Assembly: GCA_046336655.1 (NCBI GenBank)
Contig: JBKDGH010000178.1
Coordinates: 1 to 33,473, forward strand
Reading direction: 5' to 3'
Source of the DNA: CANGTU01 sp046336655
GTDB taxonomy: Bacteria; Bacteroidota; Bacteroidia; Flavobacteriales_D; Sanyastnellaceae
DNA: 33,473 bases
Shown: one piece after another, positions 24,550 through 33,464 of the stretch
Position numbering within the stretch: position 1 is the stretch's first letter
Layout: every line of letters begins with the position of its first letter
Made by a program: the position numbers and the translations under genes
The notes under the pieces: model-generated
Told to the model about the DNA's origin: nothing
The model's database searches: none
What the model saw: only the letters and a program-made list of their open reading frames with translations

Positions 24550-25998
24550 ATGTTGACCCTCGCCCTCATAGCACTGCCAGCCTTTTTCGCCGTTGTGATT
24601 CTCGCACTTGGAGCGAAAATGGCCCGTCAGACTGCACTGCTCTCGTCCCTCATCACCTTTGCGCTATCGCTTAGTGCGTATTACCTGGTGAAGAGCGGGC
24701 AAACCGATCTGCTCACGTTTAACCAGCCATGGATCAACAGCCTCGGCCTGCGCTTTTCATTTGCGCTCGACGGCATCAGCCTCGTGCTTGTGCTTCTCAC
24801 CACACTGAGTTCCGTGTTGATTGTCTATGCTTCGTTCAATCGCGAGTTTGCCAATCCGCATATCTTCTATGCCCTCGTTTTGTTTATGCTATCCGCCATG
24901 ACGGGAGCATTCACCGCCGCAGACGGACTTATTTTCTATCTGTTCTATGAGATTGCTCTTATTCCCATTTTCTTCATCATTCTCAGCTGGGGCGGTGAGA
25001 ACAGGGTGAAGATCACGCTCAAGTTTTTTCTGTACACACTGTTCGGCAGCTTGTTCATGCTGCTTTCACTCCTGTATGTATACCACCACACTGCCAACGG
25101 TTCCTTTGCATTCGCTGATCTCTATGCCGCAGGACGGTCATTGTCCGCCGGTGAACAGGGGCTGGTTTTCGCCGGATTGTTCATCGCCTTTGCGGTGAAG
25201 ATGCCTGTGTTTCCTTTCCATACGTGGCAGCCATCCACCTACGGTGTTGCTCCTACCACAGGCACTATGCTGCTCGCTGCGGTGATGCTGAAGATGGCTA
25301 CCTACGGATTGGTGCGCATTGCTGTGCCGATGCTTCCGGATGGCATTATGGAATACGGAACATGGGCTGTGGTGCTCAGCGTGGCAGGTATCGTGTATGC
25401 GTCGCTGATGGCCATTGTGCAGAAAAACTATAAACTGCTCATTGCCTATTCTTCCATCGCTCACGTCGGACTGATTTCTGCGGGTGTACTCACCGGTACA
25501 GACACCGGACTTATCGGAGGCACGTTTGAAATGTTCTCCCACGGTGTTCTAAGCATCGCACTCTTCTTCGTCTATGACATTCTCGAAAAGAGAATGGGCA
25601 CGGATGAAATGGGACACATGGGTGGCATCCGCGACGTAAGCCCGCTGTTTGCTTTCCTCTTCTTTGCGATTGTAATGGGCTCAGTGGCTTTGCCATTCAC
25701 CAGCGGTTTCGTAGGTGAATACCTCCTGATTCAGGGACTCGCATCCACGAACATTTGGTATGCCGTATTCGGTGGACTCACCGTCATCCTGGGCGCAGTG
25801 TATATGCTACGCGCATTCCAGACCATGATGCTCGGCGAAGCCAATGCACAAACCCGAAATTTTGCGCCGCTGACCCGACATGAAATTACCATGCTTGTGA
25901 TCCTTGTGGTCATTGTGGTAGTGGCCGGTGTGTACCCCGCGCCTTTGCTCGATATTCAGTCTGAAGCCATTCATAACCTTATCGGATCATTTCACTGA
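24550..25998 (+). CDS. nuoM: NADH-quinone oxidoreductase subunit M (antiporter-like)
   Basis: This 482-residue proton-pumping subunit (ND4) carries the conserved Glu in FYLFYEIALIPIFFII and the Lys in FAVKMPVFPFHTWQPSTYG, followed by APTTGTMLLAAVMLKMATYG. About 14 helices are present. Its TGA overlaps the nuoN ATG by one base (TGATG), which suggests coupled translation of the two pumps. Confidence 0.98.
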   Translation: MLTLALIALPAFFAVVILALGAKMARQTALLSSLITFALSLSAYYLVKSGQTDLLTFNQPWINSLGLRFSFALDGISLVLVLLTTLSSVLIVYASFNREFANPHIFYALVLFMLSAMTGAFTAADGLIFYLFYEIALIPIFFIILSWGGENRVKITLKFFLYTLFGSLFMLLSLLYVYHHTANGSFAFADLYAAGRSLSAGEQGLVFAGLFIAFAVKMPVFPFHTWQPSTYGVAPTTGTMLLAAVMLKMATYGLVRIAVPMLPDGIMEYGTWAVVLSVAGIVYASLMAIVQKNYKLLIAYSSIAHVGLISAGVLTGTDTGLIGGTFEMFSHGVLSIALFFVYDILEKRMGTDEMGHMGGIRDVSPLFAFLFFAIVMGSVALPFTSGFVGEYLLIQGLASTNIWYAVFGGLTVILGAVYMLRAFQTMMLGEANAQTRNFAPLTRHEITMLVILVVIVVVAGVYPAPLLDIQSEAIHNLIGSFH

Positions 25999-27374
25999 TG
26001 AAAGAACTCCTGATCTCTTCACTGCTCGGTATTTCCGTGCTGCTTTTTGACCTGCTCAATCTGCGAAAGGCCATCCTTCCGCTGGTCCTTACGGGCGTGG
26101 CAGCGCTGATCGCAGTCGTTTTCGCAGACTGGGGTACAGAGGCGAACCCGTTTGGCAACAACATGCTGCTGATGGACAGCTATGCACTGGCCGGCATCGG
26201 GGTTATGGCTCTGCTCACTCTGTTCTGGTTTGCGATTACCTCGGACTCTTATCCCGCTCAGCATCGCCGCACCGATTTGTACGCGCTCATTTTATTCAGC
26301 TTCGCTGGTGCACTCATTCTGGTATCCTACACGAATCTGGTAATGATGTTTATGGGTATAGAAATTCTTTCCATCCCCTTGTATGTTCTCGCGGCAAGCG
26401 ACAGGCAGAATCCACAGTCGAACGAAGCCGGGTTTAAGTACTTCTTTCTTGGAGCAGTGGCTTCTGCCATCCTGCTCTTTGGAATAGCGTTGGTGTACGG
26501 AGCGACCGGCTCATTTGACTTCACTGAGCTTTCCGCCGCCGTTTCTTCTCCTGCATCTTCCATGTTGTTGTATGCAGGTATCACATTGATCATTTCCGGG
26601 TTTGCGTTCAAAGTATCTGCGGCACCGTTCCATTTCTGGGCGCCGGACGTATATCAGGGTTCACCTACACCGATCACTGCATTCATGTCATCGGTGGTAA
26701 AAGCGGCTGGCTTCTTCGCGCTCTACCGCCTTGCATCCGGCCCGTTCAGCGCGGTGATGTCAGACTTCGCCGGAATGTTTGCTTTTCTCGCTGCACTTAC
26801 CCTTGTGGTGTCCAACCTCATGGCGGCAGTGCAGACCAACGTAAAGCGCATGCTCGCATTCTCGAGTATTTCGCACGCAGGATTCATGCTGGCGGCAGTA
26901 ATGAATTCAGACACCACAACCCCGGGAATTCTGATGTACTACGCACTCACTTACGGTATTGCGAGCATTACATCTTTTGCGGTCCTTCATGTGGTTTCAT
27001 CATACCAGGACGGTGCCATGGAGTTCAGTTCCTTCAAAGGACTGGTGCGCCGCAATCCGTATCTCGCCGGAGCAATGACCTTGTCCCTCCTCTCGATGGC
27101 AGGAATTCCGCCGCTGGCAGGGTTCATGGCGAAGTATTACATCATTTCATCGGTGATCTCCGGAGGTATGATGTGGCTTGCTGTAATCATGATTCTCACT
27201 TCAGTAGTGGGTGTATATTACTACCTGCGTGTCATCATCCAGCTGTTTACTCCAGTAGAAAATGCGGGACGTATCGTGTTGCGCGGACTGCAGCATTACA
27301 CCTATATCCTGCTGAGTATTCTGATGATTGCGCTATTCTTCGCAGCAGGATTTTTTGAAATGATCGGACTTTAA
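25998..27374 (+). CDS. nuoN: NADH-quinone oxidoreductase subunit N (antiporter-like)
   Basis: This 458-residue proton-pumping subunit (ND2) closes the operon. The key Glu is in MFMGIEILSIPLYVL, and the key Lys in GFAFKVSAAPFHFWAPDVY, followed by QGSPTPITAFMSSVVKAAG. The internal segment MLAFSSISHAGFML is typical of NuoN. It faces the LptD-like gene, with only 14 bases between the two stop codons. Confidence 0.98.
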   Translation: MKELLISSLLGISVLLFDLLNLRKAILPLVLTGVAALIAVVFADWGTEANPFGNNMLLMDSYALAGIGVMALLTLFWFAITSDSYPAQHRRTDLYALILFSFAGALILVSYTNLVMMFMGIEILSIPLYVLAASDRQNPQSNEAGFKYFFLGAVASAILLFGIALVYGATGSFDFTELSAAVSSPASSMLLYAGITLIISGFAFKVSAAPFHFWAPDVYQGSPTPITAFMSSVVKAAGFFALYRLASGPFSAVMSDFAGMFAFLAALTLVVSNLMAAVQTNVKRMLAFSSISHAGFMLAAVMNSDTTTPGILMYYALTYGIASITSFAVLHVVSSYQDGAMEFSSFKGLVRRNPYLAGAMTLSLLSMAGIPPLAGFMAKYYIISSVISGGMMWLAVIMILTSVVGVYYYLRVIIQLFTPVENAGRIVLRGLQHYTYILLSILMIALFFAAGFFEMIGL

Positions 27375-27391
27375 GAAGAAGTCTCTTCTTA
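27372..27391. terminator. Convergent hairpin spanning both stop codons (nuoN and the LptD-like gene)
   Basis: TAAGAAGA pairs with TCTTCTTA (eight pairs, four-base loop). The left arm begins with the nuoN TAA; the right arm ends with the complement of the TAA of the minus-strand gene. No long T-run follows on either strand, so its strength is uncertain, but the symmetric position suggests a shared two-way terminator. Confidence 0.5.
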
Positions 27392-30001
27392 GTAAAGGAG
27401 CTCGGGATTTCCGAGATTACCACGTCTCTGTACCTTCAGATCCTTCAGCAGTGCTGAGCGGATGTTCAGCTGCACCATATAACTTCTGCGATCTCCGAAG
27501 GGAACGAAATTGGCTGACAGTTCCCAGCAGTGAATCATCCAGTGCAGACTGATTGAGGTGGTGGTGAGTTTTTTCTGCTCGAAGTCGTAGCCGGTGATGG
27601 TGCTGATTGCCCAATTCTTAAATAGCGTCACATCACCATTAAAAGTGAGACCCTGAATAATCTCTGTTTCGTCTCTACTCAGCTCATCACTCCAATCGCG
27701 CGCCAGTCGAAGGTTATAGCCCAGGTTAAACGACCACGGCACACTGAAGTCTACATACGAATCCGCATTGCGAGTAAGCATGGTCTGCTCTTCCTGAGTC
27801 AGTGTTTCAGACTCGCGTACGGCTTCTTCCATGCGCTTCTCTCCTTTGCCTCCGGAGAAGCGAAAATTCAAAGCAAGGTTAGCTCCTTCCAGACGGGTAA
27901 ATCGTCCTTTGCTTTTCCACAATCCCTGATTGATTTCCCGCCCGAGGCTGTCGCGGTCATAGAATGAATGGGTGCTGTTGTAGTTGATGGTTACATTCTG
28001 TCCAATGGTTGTAAATGCACTCATGGCGAGGTTGCTCCAGTTGAGGGAATCCCGGAGGAAGTTGCGGCTGGTTTGCACACGCCAACCTTCGAGGATCTTG
28101 ACCTTCTTATACTCTACTTTCTGTGATTTCTTGTCGCGCAGTTTAGCCTCTATATTCTGATTGACCCCGATATTCATATTGGCTGCCTCGCGCGAATCTG
28201 ATGGTCTGAAACGCGACACATCATACGGACTGTAGCCCAGAAACTCGCCGTCTTCGCCGTAAAAGCCAAACCTGCGGAATGACTGCCAGGGCGTGTAATT
28301 AAATCCGAATGACGGCTGGATCAAATGACGTACAGCTTTCAGTGTATTTCCGTTTCGAAGGTTCCAGATCCCGTATAGATTAGAGTTTGCGGTCACGCCC
28401 ACATTCCACGTTCCGGCAAATCCGAGCTTCGGAACCGTATCAAGCACTTCACGACCAAGCTCCGGATCGATCACCGGCATGAGTTGACGAAATGCAACAA
28501 TACCGTTGGCACTGGCTGTAGGATTAACAGTTGCAAATGGTCCGAGTTTCCACGATGTAGATGCGGTGCTGTTCAGGCGAATGCCGTTCTGCATCCTTCG
28601 AGAAAGCGCAGTGAGGTTATTCATGTTGAACTCGCTTTCCGGCTCCGAGATAAAATTCTCAAAGGTGATCTGACCATTTATCCCCACCGGACTTTTGGGC
28701 ATGAGACCGCGGAGCAGATTAATCCGCGAGATATTCAGCGTGGCGGAAGGCAGGGTCATCTGCACCTGCCGAGTCTGCGTATTCTGGGTGTGATTGGCAC
28801 TTACAGCAAGTGAGTATGGCTTCCCGGGAAAGGTCTTGCTCCATTGCATTCCGGAGTTGAATGTGCCGGATAAGAAATCCTGTTGCGTAGAGTTCAGGTT
28901 GTTTCTGAAATTCTGGCTCGAACCAAGGTTCACATTTGCGTTGAATCGCGAGTTGGGACGTGCCTTCGGATCCTGTGCATGATTCCACTGAATATTGAAT
29001 GTGACCTGCCGCGAATAATTCGGCAGCTCCTCGAACCCGTTGAGATTCACCGTGCGGGACACATTGAACCCACCGCTGTATTTGTACCGCTTTTTATAGT
29101 TGGTTATGTTGCGCACGCTCCATGAACCGCGTGTGTAAATGTCGAACAGCATGCGGGTATCCAGATGCTCTGAAATCGGGACGAAATAACCCAGATTCTG
29201 AAGAAAGAATCCCTTGCGTTGTCCGTTACCGTAGCCCGGCAGCATTATTCCGTGTGCACTCGTGCGCTTATTCGGGAAAAATCCAAAGGGCAGCGCCACA
29301 GGCAAAGGCACCTTGCGCACCTTGAGGTATAAAGGACCGGACACCACCTTTTCATCGGGAATTACAATCGCCCTGGATAGCCGGAAATGAAAATGCGGGT
29401 TGGGGTGATCACACGTGGTGAACATACCGTTCCGGATATGAATCCAGTCATTGTCCTGTTTCTTGGAAACTCCTGAATGAAGGTGAGCCTCACCCTCAGC
29501 GGTGTGCACGCCGTAACTCAGTCCCTTTTTGGTTTTAAAGTGATAAATGAGCGAATCCTGATCAAATTGATTTTCACCTTCAGTAAACACGGGCCTGCCG
29601 ACGAGTGTACCGGTGCTGTCGGAGACACCACTCGCCCTTGCGATGAAGGTGTCAAAGGAGAATGCGATCAGCGCGCCTTCGACCTTAATATCGCCGTATT
29701 CCACCCGCGAACCCATGCCATAAAGCCAAACCTCCCGGGTATCCAGATTGAATACGGTGCTGTCTTTTCCAAAGTAAAAAACCTGTTCGGTAATCCCGGA
29801 ATCGCTCTGAGCCACACTATCAGAGGCTGCTTTTGCGTTGTCAGGGAAAACTGACAGGCTATCCGGAGGCACTGAATCCACGGGCATACGGACCTGTCCG
29901 CATACCGGAATGGCCTCCATTATCAACACAAACGCGAGGATAAAAGCCTGAATGGCCCGAGTTTGGACGGTTTCAGAAAAATATTTTTGTACGATCAGCA
30001 C
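27389..30001 (-). CDS. LptD-like outer-membrane LPS assembly protein
   Basis: This 870-residue outer-membrane protein resembles the Bacteroidota form of LptD/OstA, the barrel that inserts lipopolysaccharide into the outer leaflet. The start is a GTG at 30001; a hydrophobic signal segment follows (AIQAFILAFVLIMEAIPVCGQ). Residues of about 70-240 look like the OstA/LptA-type beta-jellyroll domain (VWLYGMGSRVEYGDIKVEG, then HFKTKKGLSYGVHTAEGEAHLHSG and MFTTCDHPNPHFHFRLSRA). The rest is a long series of amphipathic strands fit for a large beta-barrel, ending near LLKDLKVQRRGNLGNP. Family assignment rests on this layout. It is divergent from the amidase gene, whose promoter overlaps its first codons. 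Confidence 0.85.
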   Translation of the reverse strand: MLIVQKYFSETVQTRAIQAFILAFVLIMEAIPVCGQVRMPVDSVPPDSLSVFPDNAKAASDSVAQSDSGITEQVFYFGKDSTVFNLDTREVWLYGMGSRVEYGDIKVEGALIAFSFDTFIARASGVSDSTGTLVGRPVFTEGENQFDQDSLIYHFKTKKGLSYGVHTAEGEAHLHSGVSKKQDNDWIHIRNGMFTTCDHPNPHFHFRLSRAIVIPDEKVVSGPLYLKVRKVPLPVALPFGFFPNKRTSAHGIMLPGYGNGQRKGFFLQNLGYFVPISEHLDTRMLFDIYTRGSWSVRNITNYKKRYKYSGGFNVSRTVNLNGFEELPNYSRQVTFNIQWNHAQDPKARPNSRFNANVNLGSSQNFRNNLNSTQQDFLSGTFNSGMQWSKTFPGKPYSLAVSANHTQNTQTRQVQMTLPSATLNISRINLLRGLMPKSPVGINGQITFENFISEPESEFNMNNLTALSRRMQNGIRLNSTASTSWKLGPFATVNPTASANGIVAFRQLMPVIDPELGREVLDTVPKLGFAGTWNVGVTANSNLYGIWNLRNGNTLKAVRHLIQPSFGFNYTPWQSFRRFGFYGEDGEFLGYSPYDVSRFRPSDSREAANMNIGVNQNIEAKLRDKKSQKVEYKKVKILEGWRVQTSRNFLRDSLNWSNLAMSAFTTIGQNVTINYNSTHSFYDRDSLGREINQGLWKSKGRFTRLEGANLALNFRFSGGKGEKRMEEAVRESETLTQEEQTMLTRNADSYVDFSVPWSFNLGYNLRLARDWSDELSRDETEIIQGLTFNGDVTLFKNWAISTITGYDFEQKKLTTTSISLHWMIHCWELSANFVPFGDRRSYMVQLNIRSALLKDLKVQRRGNLGNPELLY
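29963..29996 (+). promoter_or_regulatory. Promoter of the amidase-mlaD unit
   Basis: TATTTTTG at 29982-29989 matches TAnnTTTG fully. A TTG lies 16 bases upstream (29963-29965), a slightly short spacer. Transcription would start near 29996, just before the ATGs at 30005 and 30020. The element lies within the first codons of the divergent LptD-like gene. Confidence 0.6.
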
Positions 30002-30004
30002 CTA

Positions 30005-31249
30005 ATGGGCGTCAAAACTATGGAGAAGAAGTCAAATCCCACCGGAACTACCCTGCAGGCCGGCCAGAGGCGGGTGAAGCGCCTGGTGGTGGCATTTCTC
30101 GCACTTTCCATTATTCTCCTCGCTGCAAGTCCCGGGCCTTATCGCACGAAAGACCGGTTTATTGTAGTGCTCGACGCCGGGCATGGCGGAAAAGATCCCG
30201 GCAACCTCGGAACAGGACGTTACAAGCGCACGGAAAAAGACATCTCCCTGGATGTAACCCTTGCCGTGGGCGGATACATTGAAGAGAACTACCCTGATGT
30301 TCAGGTCGTGTATACCCGAAAGGGCGATACCTTCCCTACCCTCAAAGACCGTGTAGATGCGGCCAATGCATCAGTCGCCGACCTGTTTATCAGCATTCAC
30401 TGCAATGCCAATGACAACAAGGCTGCCTATGGTTCTGAAACATATGTCATGGGGCTTCACAAGTCCGAGGAGAGCCTGAAAAACGCGATGCGGGAGAATG
30501 CGTCCATCTTTCTTGAGGAAAACCACGAAGAGGATTACGCCGGTTTTGACCCCAAAAATCCCGACACCTACATCGCCCTCAGCCTGCGTGAAAATGTATT
30601 TCTGGACCAAAGTCTGAACCTCGCGAAAAATGTACAGGACCAGTTCCGCTCGCGTGTCGGAAGAAAAGACCGCGGGGTAAAGCAGGCCGGTTACTACGTG
30701 ATCAGCTTCACCAACATGCCCAGTGTGCTGGTCGAGCTCGGCTTTCTGACCAATTCAGAAGAGGAAGATTTTCTCCACAGCGACCAGGGCGGGGTGTACA
30801 TGTCATCAGCCATCTACCGTGCATTCAAGGATTACTACGAAAAAATCGCTCTCGGCAAGGCCATTGCACCGAAGGGCGAAACCGCTGAACTCCCTATTCC
30901 TGTGCCGGATAAAACTGCGTCCGGTCCGACACCTAAGCCAGCGGAAACAGCCTATTCGGGCGGAATCCTATGGCGCGAAGTACCAAGCGGAATTCGCTAT
31001 CAGGTCCAGATCTTGTCGTCCGTAAAACCTGTGGACAAGAAGTCACCCGACTTCAAAGGCCTTGATCGGGTAGAAGAGTATTTTAGCAACGGCGCTTACC
31101 GCTATCTCGCAGGTCGCACAGCCAGTTTTAAAGAGGCGCGCAGCATGCAGGATGCGCTTCGCACAATGGGATTCCGCGATGCGTTTGTGGTGGCTTTTGA
31201 AAAAGACAAGCGCGTAGACTTGAGCGTGGCGCTGCAAAAAACAGAATGA
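30005..31249 (+). CDS. N-acetylmuramoyl-L-alanine amidase (Amidase_3) with SPOR domain
   Basis: This zinc enzyme cuts the bond between MurNAc and the peptide stem, mostly during cell separation. The frame is open back to a TTG at 29963, but that overlaps the promoter; the ATG at 30005 (414 residues) or at 30020 is more likely. An N-terminal hydrophobic helix (LVVAFLALSIILLAASPGP) anchors or exports it. Counted from 30005, the Amidase_3 zinc ligands are His60 (LDAGHGGKDPG), Glu77 and His132 (SIHCNAN), and the catalytic residue is Glu244 (VELGFLTNSEEE). A Pro/Lys linker follows. The end (about 331-405, RYQVQILSS ... RSMQDALRTMGFRDAFVV) fits a SPOR domain that binds denuded glycan at the septum. 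All catalytic residues are present. mlaD follows after one base. Confidence 0.93.
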   Translation: MGVKTMEKKSNPTGTTLQAGQRRVKRLVVAFLALSIILLAASPGPYRTKDRFIVVLDAGHGGKDPGNLGTGRYKRTEKDISLDVTLAVGGYIEENYPDVQVVYTRKGDTFPTLKDRVDAANASVADLFISIHCNANDNKAAYGSETYVMGLHKSEESLKNAMRENASIFLEENHEEDYAGFDPKNPDTYIALSLRENVFLDQSLNLAKNVQDQFRSRVGRKDRGVKQAGYYVISFTNMPSVLVELGFLTNSEEEDFLHSDQGGVYMSSAIYRAFKDYYEKIALGKAIAPKGETAELPIPVPDKTASGPTPKPAETAYSGGILWREVPSGIRYQVQILSSVKPVDKKSPDFKGLDRVEEYFSNGAYRYLAGRTASFKEARSMQDALRTMGFRDAFVVAFEKDKRVDLSVALQKTE

Positions 31250-31250
31250 A

Positions 31251-32300
31251 ATGAAGCTTTCCAGGGAATTCCTGATTGGTGTGGTTGTCGTAGTGGCCAT
31301 CGCCATGCTCTATCTCGGCATCAATTACCTCAAGGGAATCAACCTGTTTGCCCGTCAGCAGCGATTTTATGCGGTGTATGAAAATGTAGCCGGGCTCGTG
31401 CCATCAAATGCAGTGGTACTGAACGGGTTCAAAGTGGGTATCGTGAGCAACATGAAAATGCACCCCAGCGGAGATGGCCGGCTGATCGTGGAGGTACTTC
31501 TCGATAATGACGACCTTACCATTCCGATTGATACCCGCCTTGAGATTTATGACGCTGATCTGTTCGGCGGAAAGGCCATTCAGCTAATGCTCGGAGACAG
31601 CTCTGTGCTGGCCGTCAACAAGGATACGCTGGCCGGCACTGTGGACCTCGGCATCACGGAAATCATCAAAAAAGAACTCGAACCGCTCAAGCAAAAGACC
31701 TCAGAGCTTTTCTCCGGAGTGGACAGCGTGCTTTCGAACCTTAATTCAGTATTCGCCAGCTCTTCCACCAAAGGCATTCCCGATATGTTCAAAAGCCTGC
31801 AGAATACGCTTAACAATCTCGAAAGCTCATCGTCTTCGCTGGATGAATTGCTCACCACGAACAACCAGCGAATCACCGACATTTTCGCCAATGTGGAGTC
31901 CATTTCAGGCAATCTGAAAAAGAACAATGAGAACCTCACGACGGCAATGACCAATTTCGCCAACCTCAGCGATACGCTGGCCCGGCTTCAGCTCGCCTCC
32001 ACAGTGCTTAAAGTGGATAAGGCGCTCGGAGGGTTTTCTGAAGTGATAACCAAAATCAACGAAGGGTCAGGTACTCTCGGACAGCTCGTCACCAATGATA
32101 GTCTGCACCATGAACTGGTTTCGGCCTCGCACAGCCTCGACCTCCTTCTCGATGACATGCGCGTGCACCCCAAGCGGTACGTGCAGGTTTCACTGATCGG
32201 TCGGCGAGATACCGAACGTTTCTCCAAGGCCCAGCTCGAGCAGATGCGAAAGGAGATCAACACCCTGCTCCGCGAGCGGGAGAAGGAAAAATCCAACTAG
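31251..32300 (+). CDS. MCE/MlaD-family lipid-transport protein
   Basis: This 349-residue substrate-binding protein belongs to an MCE-type phospholipid transport system of the envelope. An N-terminal membrane helix (LIGVVVVVAIAMLYLGINYL) is followed by the MCE domain at about residues 35-115 (RFYAVYENVAGLVPSNAVVLNGFKVG, and LFGGKAIQLMLG). A long helical, Ser/Asn-rich coiled coil runs to the end (for example LLTTNNQRITDIFANVESI). Permease and ATPase genes are not in the window. The gene begins right after the amidase stop, so both share a promoter. Its TAG stop directly abuts the IS630-type element, whose target is TA. A slight shortening of the C-terminus by the insertion cannot be excluded. 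Confidence 0.9.
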   Translation: MKLSREFLIGVVVVVAIAMLYLGINYLKGINLFARQQRFYAVYENVAGLVPSNAVVLNGFKVGIVSNMKMHPSGDGRLIVEVLLDNDDLTIPIDTRLEIYDADLFGGKAIQLMLGDSSVLAVNKDTLAGTVDLGITEIIKKELEPLKQKTSELFSGVDSVLSNLNSVFASSSTKGIPDMFKSLQNTLNNLESSSSSLDELLTTNNQRITDIFANVESISGNLKKNNENLTTAMTNFANLSDTLARLQLASTVLKVDKALGGFSEVITKINEGSGTLGQLVTNDSLHHELVSASHSLDLLLDDMRVHPKRYVQVSLIGRRDTERFSKAQLEQMRKEINTLLREREKEKSN

Positions 32301-32307
32301 TGTTGTG

Positions 32308-32973
32308 TTAATCATGAAATGACGGGTAAAGTTTGTGCAGTTTTATCCTGGCATCTTCAGTAGTGAATTGCCATTTTACGGGAACGTCCTTTTGATTCCT
32401 TGCATCTTCCCAGGCCTTTACCTCTTGAATAACTGTCTCCTTGTCTCCTATATGTCTGTTGAGGCATTGTGAGTTGAGTACATGCAGTTCAATTTCCGCC
32501 ACGTTTAACCAGCTTCCGTGCTTGGGCGTGTTTACGAATTCGAACCGGTCGCTTATACGCTTTGCTTCTTTCGGCTCGAATGTTTCGTACAAGGCGTGGG
32601 CTCCATGGGTTTTGAAGTTATCCATCACTAACGTGATTCTCTTCGCATTCGGATACAACTCATCCGAGATTCGTTTGATGAACCTTGCCCAATCTTGCTT
32701 CTTCTTGAAGTCTGTTACTTCGACTGTTCGTTTGCCTTTAAGAGGCTCGGTGGCAATGAAAATATTGACCATTCCATGCCTGACGTATTCATAATCTGTT
32801 CGGGCTGGTTGACCCTTTTTTAGCGGAATTGCAGGCCTACTTGGACTTATCAATTGCTTCGGACTTTCATCCATGCAAACTACCGGGTAGTCCACATCAT
32901 AAGGCCTTTTATAAACGTCAAGCACCTTCTCCATATCAGCAACGAATGCACTATTGCTGTCAGGAGGGATCAC
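32308..32973 (-). CDS. IS630 transposase, DDE catalytic part (downstream frame)
   Basis: This is the catalytic half of an IS630/Tc1-type transposase. The DDE residues can be placed: Asp in VVCMDESPKQ, Asp in ITLVMDNFKTHGAHAL, and Glu in GSWLNVAEIELH. A GTG at 32973 could start it alone, but the same frame is open upstream and reads KKNELQPWKVRGWVIPPD, which is the conserved family sequence linking the two halves. The natural product is therefore most likely a fusion with the upstream frame, made by a -1 shift near 33005-33012. The joined protein would have about 385 residues, normal for the family. It seems intact apart from the frame change. Confidence 0.88.
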   Translation of the reverse strand: MIPPDSNSAFVADMEKVLDVYKRPYDVDYPVVCMDESPKQLISPSRPAIPLKKGQPARTDYEYVRHGMVNIFIATEPLKGKRTVEVTDFKKKQDWARFIKRISDELYPNAKRITLVMDNFKTHGAHALYETFEPKEAKRISDRFEFVNTPKHGSWLNVAEIELHVLNSQCLNRHIGDKETVIQEVKAWEDARNQKDVPVKWQFTTEDARIKLHKLYPSFHD

Positions 32974-32981
32974 CCACCCCC

Positions 32982-33464
32982 TTACCTTCCAGGGCTGAAG
33001 TTCATTTTTTTTAAAGCGTTTCCTACGGCAACGTAGGAGATGCTTTCGACGTACTTCAACTCAACCATTTTATCGGCCAATAGCCGCAACGACCATCTTG
33101 CATATCCCGCGGGAGGCTCACTGCAGCAAAGTTGCACAAGCTTCGCCTCTACATCACCATCAATCTTTTTCTCATATATCCGGCTTGTTGGCTGGCGCTC
33201 CAGAACTCCTTCAAGACCTTCTTCTATGAAACGCTTTTTGATGCGGTCGATAGTTCTCATGCCAACCTTCAAAATCCGACTGATCTCCTCATTGGTAACC
33301 TTGTCGGAGTACTTACCCTCGTCACAATTTAGAAGAATGTAGGCAACTCGAAAAGTGTGAGAAGTGTGCGAGCCCTTGTTAATAATCGCCATAAGCTCCT
33401 CAACCTCATCCTTGGACAATTTGATAGTGTACCTTTTCATGATTTTTCTTTCAAAGGTACACAT
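32982..33464 (-). CDS. IS630 transposase, DNA-binding part (upstream frame)
   Basis: This is the N-terminal half of the same transposase, with helix-turn-helix motifs that bind the element's ends (EEISRILKVGMRTIDRIKKRFIEEGLEGVLERQ and the YARWSLRLLADKMV segment). The frame opens at 33464, but the ATG at 33440 (MKRYTIKLSKDEVEEL) is the more natural start. In frame 0 it ends LKKMNFSPGR, shortly after the run of eight A residues (33005-33012, minus-strand sense). A -1 shift at A-AAA-AAA changes the reading to LKKNELQPW and continues into the catalytic half. Confidence 0.88.
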   Translation of the reverse strand: MCTFERKIMKRYTIKLSKDEVEELMAIINKGSHTSHTFRVAYILLNCDEGKYSDKVTNEEISRILKVGMRTIDRIKKRFIEEGLEGVLERQPTSRIYEKKIDGDVEAKLVQLCCSEPPAGYARWSLRLLADKMVELKYVESISYVAVGNALKKMNFSPGR

